This document shows positions 24,033 to 32,926 of a stretch of 38,705 nt of DNA, in pieces (position 1 is the stretch's first letter; each line of letters begins with the position of its first letter). A program made the position numbers and the translations under genes. The stretch spans positions 1 through 38,705 of the forward strand of contig DGXM01000093.1 in the NCBI GenBank assembly GCA_002396325.1. Direction: 5' to 3'. A model generated the notes under the pieces. It made no database searches. It worked only from the letters and a program-made list of their open reading frames with translations, and was not told where the DNA came from. This stretch comes from Treponema sp. UBA4232. GTDB taxonomy: Bacteria; Spirochaetota; Spirochaetia; Treponematales; Treponemataceae.

Positions 24033-24634
24033 AATATCAGGTGATTCTGGGCTTGGGGTCGAACAGGTCCTTTGAAGGTAATACGCCACTGGAACTTTTG
24101 GCCCTGTCCTGCATCAGACTGGGGGAATTCATAGAGGACATTGAATGGTCTTCGGTGTACCGCACGGAGGCAATGTATGTGAAGGCCCAGGATGATTTTC
24201 ACAATATGGCTGTGACGGGCATTTTTGAGGGGAGTCCCCGCAGTCTGTTGGAAAAAATCCATATTGTCGAGGCATCGTTCGGCAGGGACCGCCGTAGGGA
24301 ATTCCGCAATGGTCCCCGTCCGCTGGATATCGACATCGAGGTTTTCGGTTCCGAGAAGGTTGATGAGCCTGATCTGCAGATTCCGCATCCCCGCATGGGT
24401 GAAAGGGCTTTCGTTCTTGTGCCTGTGCTTGAGGTTTTAAAAAAAAATGCCGATGCTCATAAGGATAGCATCAGCTTGTATGAAAAGAAACTTTCGGTTC
24501 TGGATGGTCAGCGTGTGGATTTTGCATTGGACAGTCAGGATTTCGGACGGCTCGTTTACAGGCTGAGGCAGGGTGGGGAAAAATATGGAAGAGACAGAAA
24601 ATACGGCGGAAAATCAGGTTTCACAGAAACGTAA
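24029..24634 (+). CDS. folK: 2-amino-4-hydroxy-6-hydroxymethyldihydropteridine pyrophosphokinase
   Basis: Transfers pyrophosphate from ATP to 6-hydroxymethyl-dihydropterin in folate synthesis. Motifs: LGLGSNRS at the N-terminus, [10 protein letters not shown] near 42, DFHNMAV near 56, and the signature [19 protein letters not shown] near 90-108 carrying the metal-binding aspartates. [19 protein letters not shown] follows. At 201 residues it has a C-terminal extension of about 50 beyond the core. It starts with TTG at 24029, overlapping the recA stop as TTGA, with GAGGAA 7 bases upstream. No other folate genes are in the window. Confidence 0.93.
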   Translation: MKYQVILGLGSNRSFEGNTPLELLALSCIRLGEFIEDIEWSSVYRTEAMYVKAQDDFHNMAVTGIFEGSPRSLLEKIHIVEASFGRDRRREFRNGPRPLDIDIEVFGSEKVDEPDLQIPHPRMGERAFVLVPVLEVLKKNADAHKDSISLYEKKLSVLDGQRVDFALDSQDFGRLVYRLRQGGEKYGRDRKYGGKSGFTET

Positions 24635-25358
24635 ATTCACTGCGGGGCATTTCGAAGGTCCCCTTGATTTGCTTTGGAGTCTGATTCGGGAAAACAAAAT
24701 AAATGTGTACGATATTCCCATTGCAGAGATAACCGACCAATTCCTTGATTATCTGGATTATGCGGTTGAGCTTAATCTTCAGGACCTCAGTGAATTCTAT
24801 GTTTGGGCTGCAAAACTCGTCTGCATAAAAAGCCGTATGCTGCTTCCGGTTGAAGTGTCTTATGACGATGATGAAAGCATGGAAGATCCCCGCGAGGAAC
24901 TGGTTGAGACTCTGATTGAATACCAGAGGTTCAAAAAACTTTCTTCATTGATGGAAGAGCAGGAGGAACAGAGCGAGTGGAGCTTTGAACGCAAGAAGAT
25001 TGAGCGTTTTCTTCCGTTTGAAAATGACGAGAATCAGTGGGAAAAAATGGATCCCTGGGCACTCCTTCAGGACATGCAGAAGATTTTCCGAAACCTGACT
25101 AACGTGAATCCTGATGAAAGGATTCTTAACATGAACGAGGACATCACCACAAACGAAAAGATTGCCCTCATGAACGAGCTTCTAGAGAAAAACGGTGAGT
25201 GCATGTTCACGGATTTGATTACCCGGCGGGGTAATGAGCTTGACGTGATTTGTGCTTTCATGGCTTTGCTTGAGGCTGTAAAAAATAAATTGGCAGAGAT
25301 ATATCAGAACAGAATGTTTGGAGACATAAAGATATGCAGGAAGAACAAGGCAGCGTAG
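24585..25358 (+). CDS. scpA: Segregation and condensation protein A
   Basis: Kleisin subunit that bridges the SMC heads in the bacterial condensin and works with ScpB in chromosome segregation. The N-terminal signature FEGPLDLLWSLIRENKINVYDIPI (in parts, about 20-44) and ITDQFLDYL are clear, then AAKLVCIKSRMLLPVE near 82, an acidic linker, and the C-terminal winged helix (FMALLEAVKNKLAEIYQN). Length is 257 from the ATG at 24585; an in-frame GTG lies 12 bases earlier but would sit on the G-rich ribosome site. It overlaps folK by 50 bases and scpB by 25, an order consistent with co-translation of the ScpAB pair. Confidence 0.95.
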   Translation: MEETENTAENQVSQKRKFTAGHFEGPLDLLWSLIRENKINVYDIPIAEITDQFLDYLDYAVELNLQDLSEFYVWAAKLVCIKSRMLLPVEVSYDDDESMEDPREELVETLIEYQRFKKLSSLMEEQEEQSEWSFERKKIERFLPFENDENQWEKMDPWALLQDMQKIFRNLTNVNPDERILNMNEDITTNEKIALMNELLEKNGECMFTDLITRRGNELDVICAFMALLEAVKNKLAEIYQNRMFGDIKICRKNKAA

Positions 25359-26347
25359 AGACTACTGCTCAGACCGAGAATGTTGCGGATTTGCCGGCAG
25401 CGGAAAAAAATCCGGTGGAAGAAGCTCCGGTGAAAGTGAAAAAGACAAAGAAAAAGACATCGAAAAAAAAGCCTTCAATTCCTACAGTCGAAGCTGTAGT
25501 GGCTTCGGAAACGGAATATGAAAGAGAAGGTTCTTCTGATGCGGCTGAAAAAAATCAGGAGTCTGAAGAGTCTGTGGATCAGGTAAAATCCCCGGAGACG
25601 GAGGAAACTGCCGGTGAAGAAAATGATTCCGACTCATCTTCGGAAAATATATCTGAGGAAAAGCTGCACGAAGCGGATGAAGAAAAAGTTTCCGAGTCCG
25701 TGAGAAATGACGCAGAGGAAGAAAACCGGGAGCCTGGAGAAAAATACGAGGAAGAGCCTGATTCCGATGAAATGGAAAAAGAGGAGTTGGAGAGCCGCCG
25801 TACAAATCTCAGCACCGACAGTGAAGCCGCACTTCTGGAAACTGTTCTCTTCCTTGAGAGCGAACCCCAGCCTGTTGAAGCACTTGCAAAAATCACCCAG
25901 CTGCCGGAAGATGTAATAAACGACTGTGTTGCCCGTCTTCAGGAAAAATATGCCGATGCCGACTCGGGAATCGAACTTTCCAAAATAATCGGCGGTTGGA
26001 TTCTGACACCGAAAAAAGAATGTTTTGATTTGGTGAAGGAGCGTTACGGTAAAAAGAACGAGGGGAGATTGAGCAAGGCGGCCATAGAGACTCTTTCAAT
26101 CATCGCATACAGCCAGCCGATCACCCGTGCAGAAATAGAATCTATCCGCCATGTGAGTGCCGACAACATGATGCGCATCTTAATAGAAAGAAAATTCATA
26201 AAGGAAGTAGGCAAAAAGGATATTCCCGGAAAGCCCGTTATGTACGGAACCACAAAGGAATTCCTCGAATTCTTCCATCTCCAGAGTATAGCTGATTTGC
26301 CGCAGCTTGACGAAAAAGAAAGCGAGAGGTTCGAACTTGCCCGTTGA
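25334..26347 (+). CDS. scpB: Segregation and condensation protein B with acidic N-terminal extension
   Basis: Winged-helix partner of ScpA in the SMC complex. The ScpB core runs from about residue 163 to 337: EAALLETVLFLESEPQPVEAL, SGIELSKIIGGWIL, SKAAIETLSIIAYSQPITRAEIE (in parts), and GRLS/GKPVMYGTTKEFLEFF. Normal ScpB is about 190 residues. Here a 160-residue low-complexity extension precedes it, starting with a lysine-rich patch (VKVKKTKKKTSKKK, about 33-46) and then strongly glutamate/serine-rich. The extension is probably disordered. The ATG at 25334 overlaps scpA by 25 bases; no better start for the core alone was seen. Confidence 0.93.
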   Translation: MQEEQGSVETTAQTENVADLPAAEKNPVEEAPVKVKKTKKKTSKKKPSIPTVEAVVASETEYEREGSSDAAEKNQESEESVDQVKSPETEETAGEENDSDSSSENISEEKLHEADEEKVSESVRNDAEEENREPGEKYEEEPDSDEMEKEELESRRTNLSTDSEAALLETVLFLESEPQPVEALAKITQLPEDVINDCVARLQEKYADADSGIELSKIIGGWILTPKKECFDLVKERYGKKNEGRLSKAAIETLSIIAYSQPITRAEIESIRHVSADNMMRILIERKFIKEVGKKDIPGKPVMYGTTKEFLEFFHLQSIADLPQLDEKESERFELAR

Positions 26348-27080
26348 AAATCAGAATGGACGCACAAAAGATTCCTGGCGTCTCCAGCATTTTATGGCTC
26401 TTTGCGGTGTGGCCAGCCGCCGTGCTTCGGAGGAAATCATAACATCGGGCCGCGTTTCGGTTAACGGAGATGTTGTGACTGAACTTGGTACAAAAGTCTC
26501 TCTTTCGGATAAAGTCTGTGTTGACGGAAAAGAAATATCCATGGAAGAGACAAAGCGTTATGTGCTTCTGAACAAGCCGGCAGGATACGTGTGTTCTCTT
26601 TCCGACGAAAAGGGGCGTCCTGTTGCGGCTGATCTTCTGAAGACAGCATACAGCGAAAGACTTTACAACGTGGGACGTCTCGACATGTTCTCATGCGGCC
26701 TGATTCTTTTCACAAACGACGGTGATTTTGCGGCTACTTTGTCCCATCCCTCTGCGGAGCTTGAAAAGGAATACATTGTTGATACCAGCGTGCCCATGCC
26801 GCGTTTTCTTGCCCAGGATTTCATGAGGGGAATCAGAATCGACAATGTTTTTTACAGGTGCAAGGAAGCTGTTGAGCTTAATTCCCACCGCATGCGTGTT
26901 GTCCTTGTGGAAGGAAAGAACCGTGAGATACGGCGTGTATTCGAATCTCGTGAAGTAGGCATAAAGAGTCTTATGCGCGTGAGAATCGGAAACATCGGAG
27001 TCGGGGGACTTCAGTACGGCCAGTTCAGGGATCTTGTCCCGGCGGAAGTACAGGCTCTTTTGAGATTGTGCAAAAAATAA
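26337..27080 (+). CDS. RsuA/RluB/RluE/RluF-family pseudouridine synthase
   Basis: Modifies uridines in rRNA. S4 domain at the N-terminus (RLQHFMALCGVASRRASEEI ... GRVSVNG), then the catalytic domain with VGRLDMFSCGLILFTNDGDFA (about 105-125), where the aspartate of GRLD is catalytic, and GKNREIRRVFE near 195. Length is 247. This start is TTG at 26337 with GAGAGG 7 bases upstream; it overlaps scpB by 11 bases. A TTG at 26307 is in frame but has no ribosome site. rluB next to scpAB is a widespread gene order. Confidence 0.93.
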   Translation: MPVENQNGRTKDSWRLQHFMALCGVASRRASEEIITSGRVSVNGDVVTELGTKVSLSDKVCVDGKEISMEETKRYVLLNKPAGYVCSLSDEKGRPVAADLLKTAYSERLYNVGRLDMFSCGLILFTNDGDFAATLSHPSAELEKEYIVDTSVPMPRFLAQDFMRGIRIDNVFYRCKEAVELNSHRMRVVLVEGKNREIRRVFESREVGIKSLMRVRIGNIGVGGLQYGQFRDLVPAEVQALLRLCKK

Positions 27081-27213
27081 AGTGAGTTTGCGTTGCAAAC
27101 TGCATATTGAAGTGTTCGCTCACGCGGACGCTGAAAAAGTCAGGCATGAAGTTGTTTGGGCAGCGGAGCTTCCAGCAGACTTTTCCCTTGGCTTTTTATA
27201 GGAGTTGATACAA
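27081..27213 (+). other. Gap before cmk-rpsA with hairpin-forming repeats
   Basis: Contains GTTTGC-GTT-GCAAAC (27085-27099), nested in GTGAG...CTCAC, and an AAAAGTC...GACTTTT pair further on. None has a clean T-run, so I do not call a terminator. AGGAG at 27200-27204 is the ribosome site of the next gene. No convincing promoter is visible. RNA structure ahead of an S1 gene could serve autoregulation (inference). Confidence 0.35.
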
Positions 27214-29565
27214 ATGGTTATTGCGATTGACGGACCTGCCGGAACCGGAAAAAGTACGGTTGCCCATGCTGTTGCGAAGGATTTGGGGATAGTTTATCTT
27301 AACAGCGGAAGTTTTTATCGAGCTCTTACTCTGGCCGCAATTGACTCGGGAATTGACCTGAATGACTCTGATGCGGTTATGGACTTTGCCCGGAAACAGA
27401 AGCTTGATTATGTGAACGCGCATCTGATTCTGAATGGAAAGGATGTGGAGGACAAGCTTCATCAGGACAAGGTGGATTCCAATGTTTCTCAGGTTTCTTC
27501 CATAGTTCCGCTAAGACATTTGGTCAATGACAGAATGCGTGAAATAGTGAAGTCTCTCAGCGTGATTTGCGAAGGCCGCGATATGACCACGGTGGTTTTC
27601 CCGAACGCCGAGTATAAGTTTTATCTTGACGCAAGTATTGATGTTCAGGCAAAAAGACGTTTCGACCAAGGGGTCAGCAGCCTTTCGCTTGAAGAAATAA
27701 AGGCCGCAATCATAAAAAGGGATGAAATGGATCGAAATAAGGCTGAAGGATCTTTAAAAAAAGCAAAAGATGCTGTATATATTGACACTTCAGACTTGAC
27801 CATTAATCAGGTTTGTGAGATAATAAAATCAAATTTAACACTTAAGGGTTATAACATGGAACAGAAGGAAGTGGAACTGAATGAAGCTCAGGACTCAAGC
27901 AACATTCACGCACAATTGGAAGCGTCGCTTAATAAGATTGAGTCAGTTGAGAGCGGTAACGTTGAAGGTACCGTTGTTGAAGTCAGAGATGACACCGTTT
28001 TTGTTGACGTGGGCACGGGTCGTGACGGCCAGCTCCGTATCTCAGAGTTCGGTGGTGAAGTGCCGAACGTCGGTGACAAAATCACTGTATTCGTGAGAAA
28101 TCCCTCCGGCCGCGATGGACTGCCCGATATTTCCAAGCTTATGGCAGACGAAAAGCGTCTTTGGGAAGAATTCAGCGCAGCATATAAAGACAAAACCGCT
28201 GTTGATGGTACTATCGAGTCTTTGACCAAGGGTGGATATATGGTTGACCTTGGCGGTGGAATCAAGGCATTCCTCCCAATCAGCCAGGCAGACAGCCAGA
28301 AGGTCGAGAAAGAAGAAAAACTCCTTGGACTCAAGGGAAAATTCTATATTGAACGTCTTTTCTCAAACAAAAAGAGAAATGTGGTTGTAAACCGTCGCAA
28401 GTATCTTGAAGAGCAGATCGACGTGAACCGCGACAAGTTCTTCAACGAAATCAAGATTGGAGACACCGTGAAGGGAACTGTAAAGTCTTTCACAAGTTTC
28501 GGTGCTTTCATCGATCTTGGCGGATTTGACGGTCTTCTCCATATTAATGACATGAGCTGGGGTCATGTGACTCGTCCGAAGGATTTCGTAAAGAAGGGGC
28601 AGGAGATTGAACTTAAGGTTATCCGCCTTGATCCCGAGGGAAAGCGCATCAATCTTTCTCTGAAGCATTTCACAGAAGATCCGTGGGTTCACTTCGAGGA
28701 AAAGTATCATGTGAATGATGTTGTTACAGGCAAGGTTACAAAACTTACTGATTTCGGCGCATTCATCGAACTGGAAGAGGGAATCGAGGGACTTGCACAC
28801 ATCTCTGAGTTCTCATGGACAAAGAAAATCAACAAGCCGTCTGACATGGTCAAAGAGGGTGACGAAGTTCAGTGCATGATTCTGGGCTACGATATTCAGG
28901 CCGGCCGTGTTTCATTGGGATTGAAGCAGGTTACAGACAATCCTTGGGATACAATCTCCGAGAAATATCCTGTTGACACAAAGGTTAAGGGAAAGGTCGT
29001 CAAGATTACAAACAGCGGTGCTTTCGTTCAGCTTGAGGAAGGTATCGATGCATTCCTTTCAGGAGAGGATCTTTCTTGGACAAAGAAGGTTAAGCATCCG
29101 GGCAGTGAAATCAAGGTTGACCAGGAACTTGATGTCATCGTGATTGAATGTGATCCCGAGAATCATCGTATCCGCGTGGGTGTAAAGCAGCTTACTGACA
29201 ATCCTTGGAAGGAATTCGCCAATGAATACAAGCCGGGTTCAACTCTCGAAGGTGAGGTTTCAAGCATTCAGGATTTCGGAATCTTTGTAAAGGCTCCCAA
29301 TGGAATCGAGGGACTTGTCAACAAGGCTAACTTGAGCGAAGACCGTGAGACTCCCTATGAGGAAGCTGTGAAAAAGTACAATGTTGGTGACAAAGTCAAT
29401 GTATACGTTGTGTCCGTTGACGTTGCAAAGGAAAAAGTGGCCTTCTCTGTAAAAGAGTATAAAAAGGCTCAGGCCCGTGCCGAGATTTCCCAGTATATGT
29501 CCAGCAGTGCTGATGATGACAGTGCCTACACGATTGGTGACAGCCTGAAGATTCAGAACAAGTAA
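27214..29565 (+). CDS. cmk-rpsA: Cytidylate kinase fused to 30S ribosomal protein S1
   Basis: Two proteins in one 783-residue chain. Residues 1-214 are cytidylate kinase: P-loop GPAGTGKST (about 6-14), LNSGSFYRAL near 31, and CEGRDMTTVVFPNAEYKFYLDA near 119-140 (in parts), for phosphorylating CMP/dCMP. Residues about 215-783 are ribosomal protein S1 with six OB-type S1 repeats starting near GNVEGTVVEV, AVDGTIESL, TVKGTVKSFTSFGAF, VVTGKVTKLTDFGAF, KVKGKVVKI and TLEGEVSSIQDFGIF. cmk-rpsA adjacency is common in bacteria and the fused form occurs in treponemes. Start is the ATG at 27214 with AGGAG 9 bases upstream. An internal ATG at 27856, exactly at the S1 boundary, follows AAGGG. Confidence 0.95.
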   Translation: MVIAIDGPAGTGKSTVAHAVAKDLGIVYLNSGSFYRALTLAAIDSGIDLNDSDAVMDFARKQKLDYVNAHLILNGKDVEDKLHQDKVDSNVSQVSSIVPLRHLVNDRMREIVKSLSVICEGRDMTTVVFPNAEYKFYLDASIDVQAKRRFDQGVSSLSLEEIKAAIIKRDEMDRNKAEGSLKKAKDAVYIDTSDLTINQVCEIIKSNLTLKGYNMEQKEVELNEAQDSSNIHAQLEASLNKIESVESGNVEGTVVEVRDDTVFVDVGTGRDGQLRISEFGGEVPNVGDKITVFVRNPSGRDGLPDISKLMADEKRLWEEFSAAYKDKTAVDGTIESLTKGGYMVDLGGGIKAFLPISQADSQKVEKEEKLLGLKGKFYIERLFSNKKRNVVVNRRKYLEEQIDVNRDKFFNEIKIGDTVKGTVKSFTSFGAFIDLGGFDGLLHINDMSWGHVTRPKDFVKKGQEIELKVIRLDPEGKRINLSLKHFTEDPWVHFEEKYHVNDVVTGKVTKLTDFGAFIELEEGIEGLAHISEFSWTKKINKPSDMVKEGDEVQCMILGYDIQAGRVSLGLKQVTDNPWDTISEKYPVDTKVKGKVVKITNSGAFVQLEEGIDAFLSGEDLSWTKKVKHPGSEIKVDQELDVIVIECDPENHRIRVGVKQLTDNPWKEFANEYKPGSTLEGEVSSIQDFGIFVKAPNGIEGLVNKANLSEDRETPYEEAVKKYNVGDKVNVYVVSVDVAKEKVAFSVKEYKKAQARAEISQYMSSSADDDSAYTIGDSLKIQNK

Positions 29566-29577
29566 ATGTGATGCCCG

Positions 29578-31134
29578 ATGAGTGATAACAATTCTATTTC
29601 AATGGAGCGTTTGCAGTCGCTCATCGAGTTGAATACACGTATCAATACAAGTTATCTTGATCCAAGTACAATGTTGGTTACGATTTTGGAGTCGGCAATG
29701 TGCTTGGTTCACTGTGAATCGTCTTCAATTCTTTTGGTCAATAACAAAGACGGTTCCCTGCGGTTTATGGTTGCCCTTGGACCTAAGGGGCCGCAGATTG
29801 AAAACACCGCTGTAAGCAGCAATTCCATCGCGGGTTGGGTCGCACAGCACAATGAGTCTGTGATAATTAACGATGTGCCCAACGACAAGCGTTTCAATTC
29901 ATCAATACAAAAGAAAACACGGTATATCACCCGCAATATGATTGCGTTCCCGATGATGGTCGGAAACGAGTGTGTCGGTGTGATTGAGCTTTTGAACAAA
30001 GCCGGTGGACTTGATTTCGATAAAAACGACATGGCAATCCTTGAACTTATGGGAAACCATGCCGGGACTGCTTATCAGAATGCATCGCAATTCCGTACTG
30101 CACGTGACAATGTTATGGTGCTTCAGGATGCGGTGAATCAAGGGAAGGATTATCATACATTTGTTGCAAAAAGTCCTGTGATACTTGATATAATGAAAGT
30201 AATCGAGGATGTTTCAAAGACCAATTCATCGGTTTTGATTGTGGGTGAAAGCGGAGTGGGAAAAGAGCTTTTTGCGGAACAGATTCACTTGAAGAGTCCA
30301 AGAAACAACAGGCCTTTCGTCAGAGTTTCCTGTGCCGCATTGTCTCCCTCTTTGCTCGAAAGCGAACTTTTCGGACATGTGAAAGGCGCATTTACGAATG
30401 CGGTTTCCAATCAGACAGGCCGTTTTGAAATGGCGGATGGTGGTACTCTGTTCCTTGACGAAATAGGCGAAATGCCCATAAATCTTCAGTCAAAGCTCCT
30501 TCGTGCAATTCAGGAAAAGAAATTCGAGCGTGTGGGGTCGAGTGAGACAATCTCCGTGGATGTGCGCATAATAGCCGCCACCAACAGAAATCTTGAGGAG
30601 ATGGTAAAGGCAAAGACTTTCCGTGATGACCTTTATTACCGCTTGAATGTACTTCCGCTTAATATTCCGCCGCTCCGTCGCAGAAAGGAAGATATAGAGC
30701 CGCTTGCTTTTTATTTTCTCCAGAAATACAGCACGGAGACAAAAAAGAATTTCCAAGGGTTTTCCGGTGCATCGATAAAGGCATTGTATTCATATTCGTG
30801 GCCTGGAAATGTCCGCGAGCTTGAAAACACAATCGAACGTGCATGCATCCTCTGCCAGAGTGAACAGATTCAAGTGCAGGATTTGAGGCTTCCTGTTTCC
30901 TATGCTGCAAAAAGTTCTTCAGACGGTTCAGAGGTTCAGGGCATTGCGGACGAGGCGGCATCTTCATCAGACCGTACTCTCAAAACCGCACTGAATACAT
31001 TTAAAAAACAGTACATCGAGCGTATACTTGAGCAGACCGGTTGGAATCAGACTGAAGCGGCAAGGATACTTGATGTGCAGAGGACTTATGTCTCCCGTTT
31101 GATTCAGGAGCTTCAGATAAAGAAAGCCCCTTGA
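29578..31134 (+). CDS. Sigma-54-dependent activator with GAF domain, GAFTNA loop
   Basis: An enhancer-binding protein of 518 residues. A GAF sensor domain covers about 10-165 (VHCESSSILLV ... GVIELLNKAGGLDF). The AAA+ domain spans about 195-430 with Walker A GESGVGKE (223-230), Walker B GGTLFLDEIGEM, and the R-finger region ATNRNLEEM/FRDDLYYRLNV. A Fis-type helix-turn-helix ends the protein (GWNQTEAARILDVQRTYVSRLI). The sigma-54-contacting loop, normally GAFTGA, is GAFTNA (270-275). Lack of a response-regulator receiver domain suggests control by a small ligand of the GAF domain. It begins 12 bases after rpsA. Target promoters are not identifiable here. Confidence 0.93.
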   Translation: MSDNNSISMERLQSLIELNTRINTSYLDPSTMLVTILESAMCLVHCESSSILLVNNKDGSLRFMVALGPKGPQIENTAVSSNSIAGWVAQHNESVIINDVPNDKRFNSSIQKKTRYITRNMIAFPMMVGNECVGVIELLNKAGGLDFDKNDMAILELMGNHAGTAYQNASQFRTARDNVMVLQDAVNQGKDYHTFVAKSPVILDIMKVIEDVSKTNSSVLIVGESGVGKELFAEQIHLKSPRNNRPFVRVSCAALSPSLLESELFGHVKGAFTNAVSNQTGRFEMADGGTLFLDEIGEMPINLQSKLLRAIQEKKFERVGSSETISVDVRIIAATNRNLEEMVKAKTFRDDLYYRLNVLPLNIPPLRRRKEDIEPLAFYFLQKYSTETKKNFQGFSGASIKALYSYSWPGNVRELENTIERACILCQSEQIQVQDLRLPVSYAAKSSSDGSEVQGIADEAASSSDRTLKTALNTFKKQYIERILEQTGWNQTEAARILDVQRTYVSRLIQELQIKKAP

Positions 31135-31141
31135 CGGTCAT

Positions 31142-31170
31142 TTGACAAAACCCCTGATTTTATATATAGT
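31142..31170 (+). promoter_or_regulatory. Promoter of the membrane TPR gene
   Basis: TTGACA (31142-31147), 17-base spacer, TATAGT (31165-31170). Transcription would begin near 31177, leaving a leader of about 95 bases before the ATG at 31273. Confidence 0.6.
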
Positions 31171-31176
31171 ATGTAA

Positions 31177-31272
31177 ATGCATTTCCAGCTTTTGCTGGAA
31201 TGTATAAATATGGAATGAAAAATCGTTCCTCAATCCGGGACCCATGCGGTTCCCTAGTTATTGGAGTTTAAT
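31177..31272 (+). promoter_or_regulatory. Structured 5' leader
   Basis: Begins with a perfect 7-bp hairpin, TTCCAGC (31183-31189), loop TTTT, GCTGGAA (31194-31200). A second potential stem, GGGACC...GGTTCCC, sits about 20 bases before the ribosome site (GGAG at 31263-31266). No known riboswitch class is recognised; the leader stands out because other operons here appear leaderless. Confidence 0.4.
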
Positions 31273-31968
31273 ATGGCTACTGTTCTTACATTGGACAAGG
31301 AAAAAAAGGAATTCGGCGCCGAGAAGAAAGTTGAGGGCTTTATGATGCGCCACCGCAAGGGGATTATCGCTGTTGCAGCTGTGGTTTTGGCTGCGGCTTT
31401 GGGAATCAGCATTGTTGTTGGTGTTATGGAGCACCAGCGCAAAAAGGGAATTGCGGAAGTATATGCCATAGAGACAACTTATAGAAAGAATTTCGTGAGC
31501 CTTAACGACGAAGAGATTGTGACTCGCCAGAACGAGGCTCTTGCATCTCTTGAGAATTACACATCGAAGACTGGAATTATCGGTGTCCGTGCCAATATGC
31601 TTGCCGCAGATATTTATTTTGCAAAGAAGGATTTCACAAAGAGTATGGATTGCTGGCAGGCCGCCGCTGACGCTGATAAAAAGGCATATACCGTTGCAAT
31701 CTGCAATTATAACATCGGAGTCTGTCTTGATGAGCTTGGAAATTCAGAAGAAGCTGTTTCATTCTATGAAAAGGCCGCCGAGGATTCTTCTTTCCTTCTT
31801 CCTTCACATGCATTGTTCAGCGTTGGACGTCTTAAGGAAGCCTCAGGTGATTACGCAGGAGCTCAGGCTGCATATCAGAAAATGGTTGACACCTACACCG
31901 ATGATCAGTGGACTGATTTGGCGCAGACCCGCCTTATCACATTGAAAATTGATGGAAAAATCAACTGA
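31273..31968 (+). CDS. Membrane-anchored TPR protein
   Basis: A 231-residue protein with a charged cytoplasmic N-terminus, one membrane segment (about 30-50: GIIAVAAVVLAAALGISIVV) and an exterior domain of TPR repeats (AYTVAICNYNIGVCLDELGN, EEAVSFYEKAAEDSS, YAGAQAAYQKMVDTY). Architecture resembles YfgM-type (TPR_21) ancillary proteins of the secretion machinery and BAM-linked TPR proteins; no specific match claimed. Start is ATG 31273 with GGAG upstream; an in-frame TTG at 31261 lies on that ribosome site. The lipoprotein gene follows after 21 bases. Confidence 0.75.
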   Translation: MATVLTLDKEKKEFGAEKKVEGFMMRHRKGIIAVAAVVLAAALGISIVVGVMEHQRKKGIAEVYAIETTYRKNFVSLNDEEIVTRQNEALASLENYTSKTGIIGVRANMLAADIYFAKKDFTKSMDCWQAAADADKKAYTVAICNYNIGVCLDELGNSEEAVSFYEKAAEDSSFLLPSHALFSVGRLKEASGDYAGAQAAYQKMVDTYTDDQWTDLAQTRLITLKIDGKIN

Positions 31969-31989
31969 TAGAGAAGTAGGCAGGAAGTT

Positions 31990-32784
31990 ATGAAGGGTAG
32001 AAAGTTGCTGTTTCTGATTCCTGCCTTCTCTTTATTTTTTACAGTAAGTTGTGGACTTGATAATTTTTATTATCTGGACAGTCCCTTTTCTGATGGTCAC
32101 AGCGTCTCCTACACCAACTCTGATGCAGTGCAGGATTATTTCTCCTGCGTGACAAACGAGGAAGCCGGTACAGGTGGCAACAACGTTTTCTTTGGTTCTG
32201 CCTCTGACTTTACTTTTCTTGGAACCGAAATATATTATAAAATCTATAACAATTACAACAAGATGATAAGTGTTGAGAGTTCTGTTTCGTCAATGGTTAC
32301 ATCCAGTTCGTCGTATACAGCCGCCGCAGAATATCTTTTGCATACAGCAGGATACAAACCATTGGCATTGAGTTATGGAAGCATTTCACCTCTCATAAAG
32401 GCCGGTAATTCTCCGCAGAATAAGTACGTCTATATAAGGCTTTCTCCGTATGGAACTGACGTACCATATCAAGCGGGCATTTGTGTTTCAACAACCCGTC
32501 TGACAGAATATGATCCCGGTTCTGCCCTGACATTCAATGGGCAGCCTGTTTATCCGCGGCGTTATGGCTCCTCATTTGGATTCAACTTTTCTTCCTCAGA
32601 TGTTTCATCAAATCCGGTTCCTTCACAGGACGATTCGGATGTGACATATTCTTCGACTGAATCATCTTCCGGCACTTGGTATGTTGACATGTATGCCATA
32701 ACTGTGGGGCGTGACACTTCCTATTCACTTTCCTACAGTCATCCGTATCTTATGGGGTCTGTTGCAATAACAGTTGCAGACTGA
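31990..32784 (+). CDS. Putative lipoprotein, unknown function
   Basis: A 264-residue exported protein. The N-terminus is a lipoprotein signal: basic start, hydrophobic core and FTVSC, with Cys21 as the likely lipidated residue (spirochete lipoboxes are permissive). The mature part is rich in serine, tyrosine and threonine, has no recognisable domain and is probably beta-rich; a low-complexity serine stretch lies near 210-225. AGGAAG precedes the ATG. It is last in its operon, and a bidirectional terminator follows after about 140 bases. Confidence 0.7.
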   Translation: MKGRKLLFLIPAFSLFFTVSCGLDNFYYLDSPFSDGHSVSYTNSDAVQDYFSCVTNEEAGTGGNNVFFGSASDFTFLGTEIYYKIYNNYNKMISVESSVSSMVTSSSSYTAAAEYLLHTAGYKPLALSYGSISPLIKAGNSPQNKYVYIRLSPYGTDVPYQAGICVSTTRLTEYDPGSALTFNGQPVYPRRYGSSFGFNFSSSDVSSNPVPSQDDSDVTYSSTESSSGTWYVDMYAITVGRDTSYSLSYSHPYLMGSVAITVAD

Positions 32785-32926
32785 AATTTCCTGAAAAAAT
32801 CCACGTTGCTTGAATTGCAGGCCAATCGCTCCAGTCTTCAAAACTTTTCATGCAGTTCTTAAATCACCATACCTCGATGCATATCCGCAACAAAGTTTCA
32901 AGCGTGGGGGATTGAATCCTCCGCAT
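32785..32926. other. Gap between lipoprotein gene and terminator
   Basis: No gene seen. It holds one inverted repeat, GGGGGAT-TGA-ATCCTCC (about 32905-32922), immediately before the A-run of the terminator. The full 32785-33140 gap is otherwise used by the terminator, tRNA and tRNA promoter. Confidence 0.4.

Noticed and set aside
27085..27099. GTTTGC-GTT-GCAAAC as a terminator of the rluB-type gene
   Set aside because: The stem is followed by TGCATATT rather than a T-run; kept only as part of a described gap.
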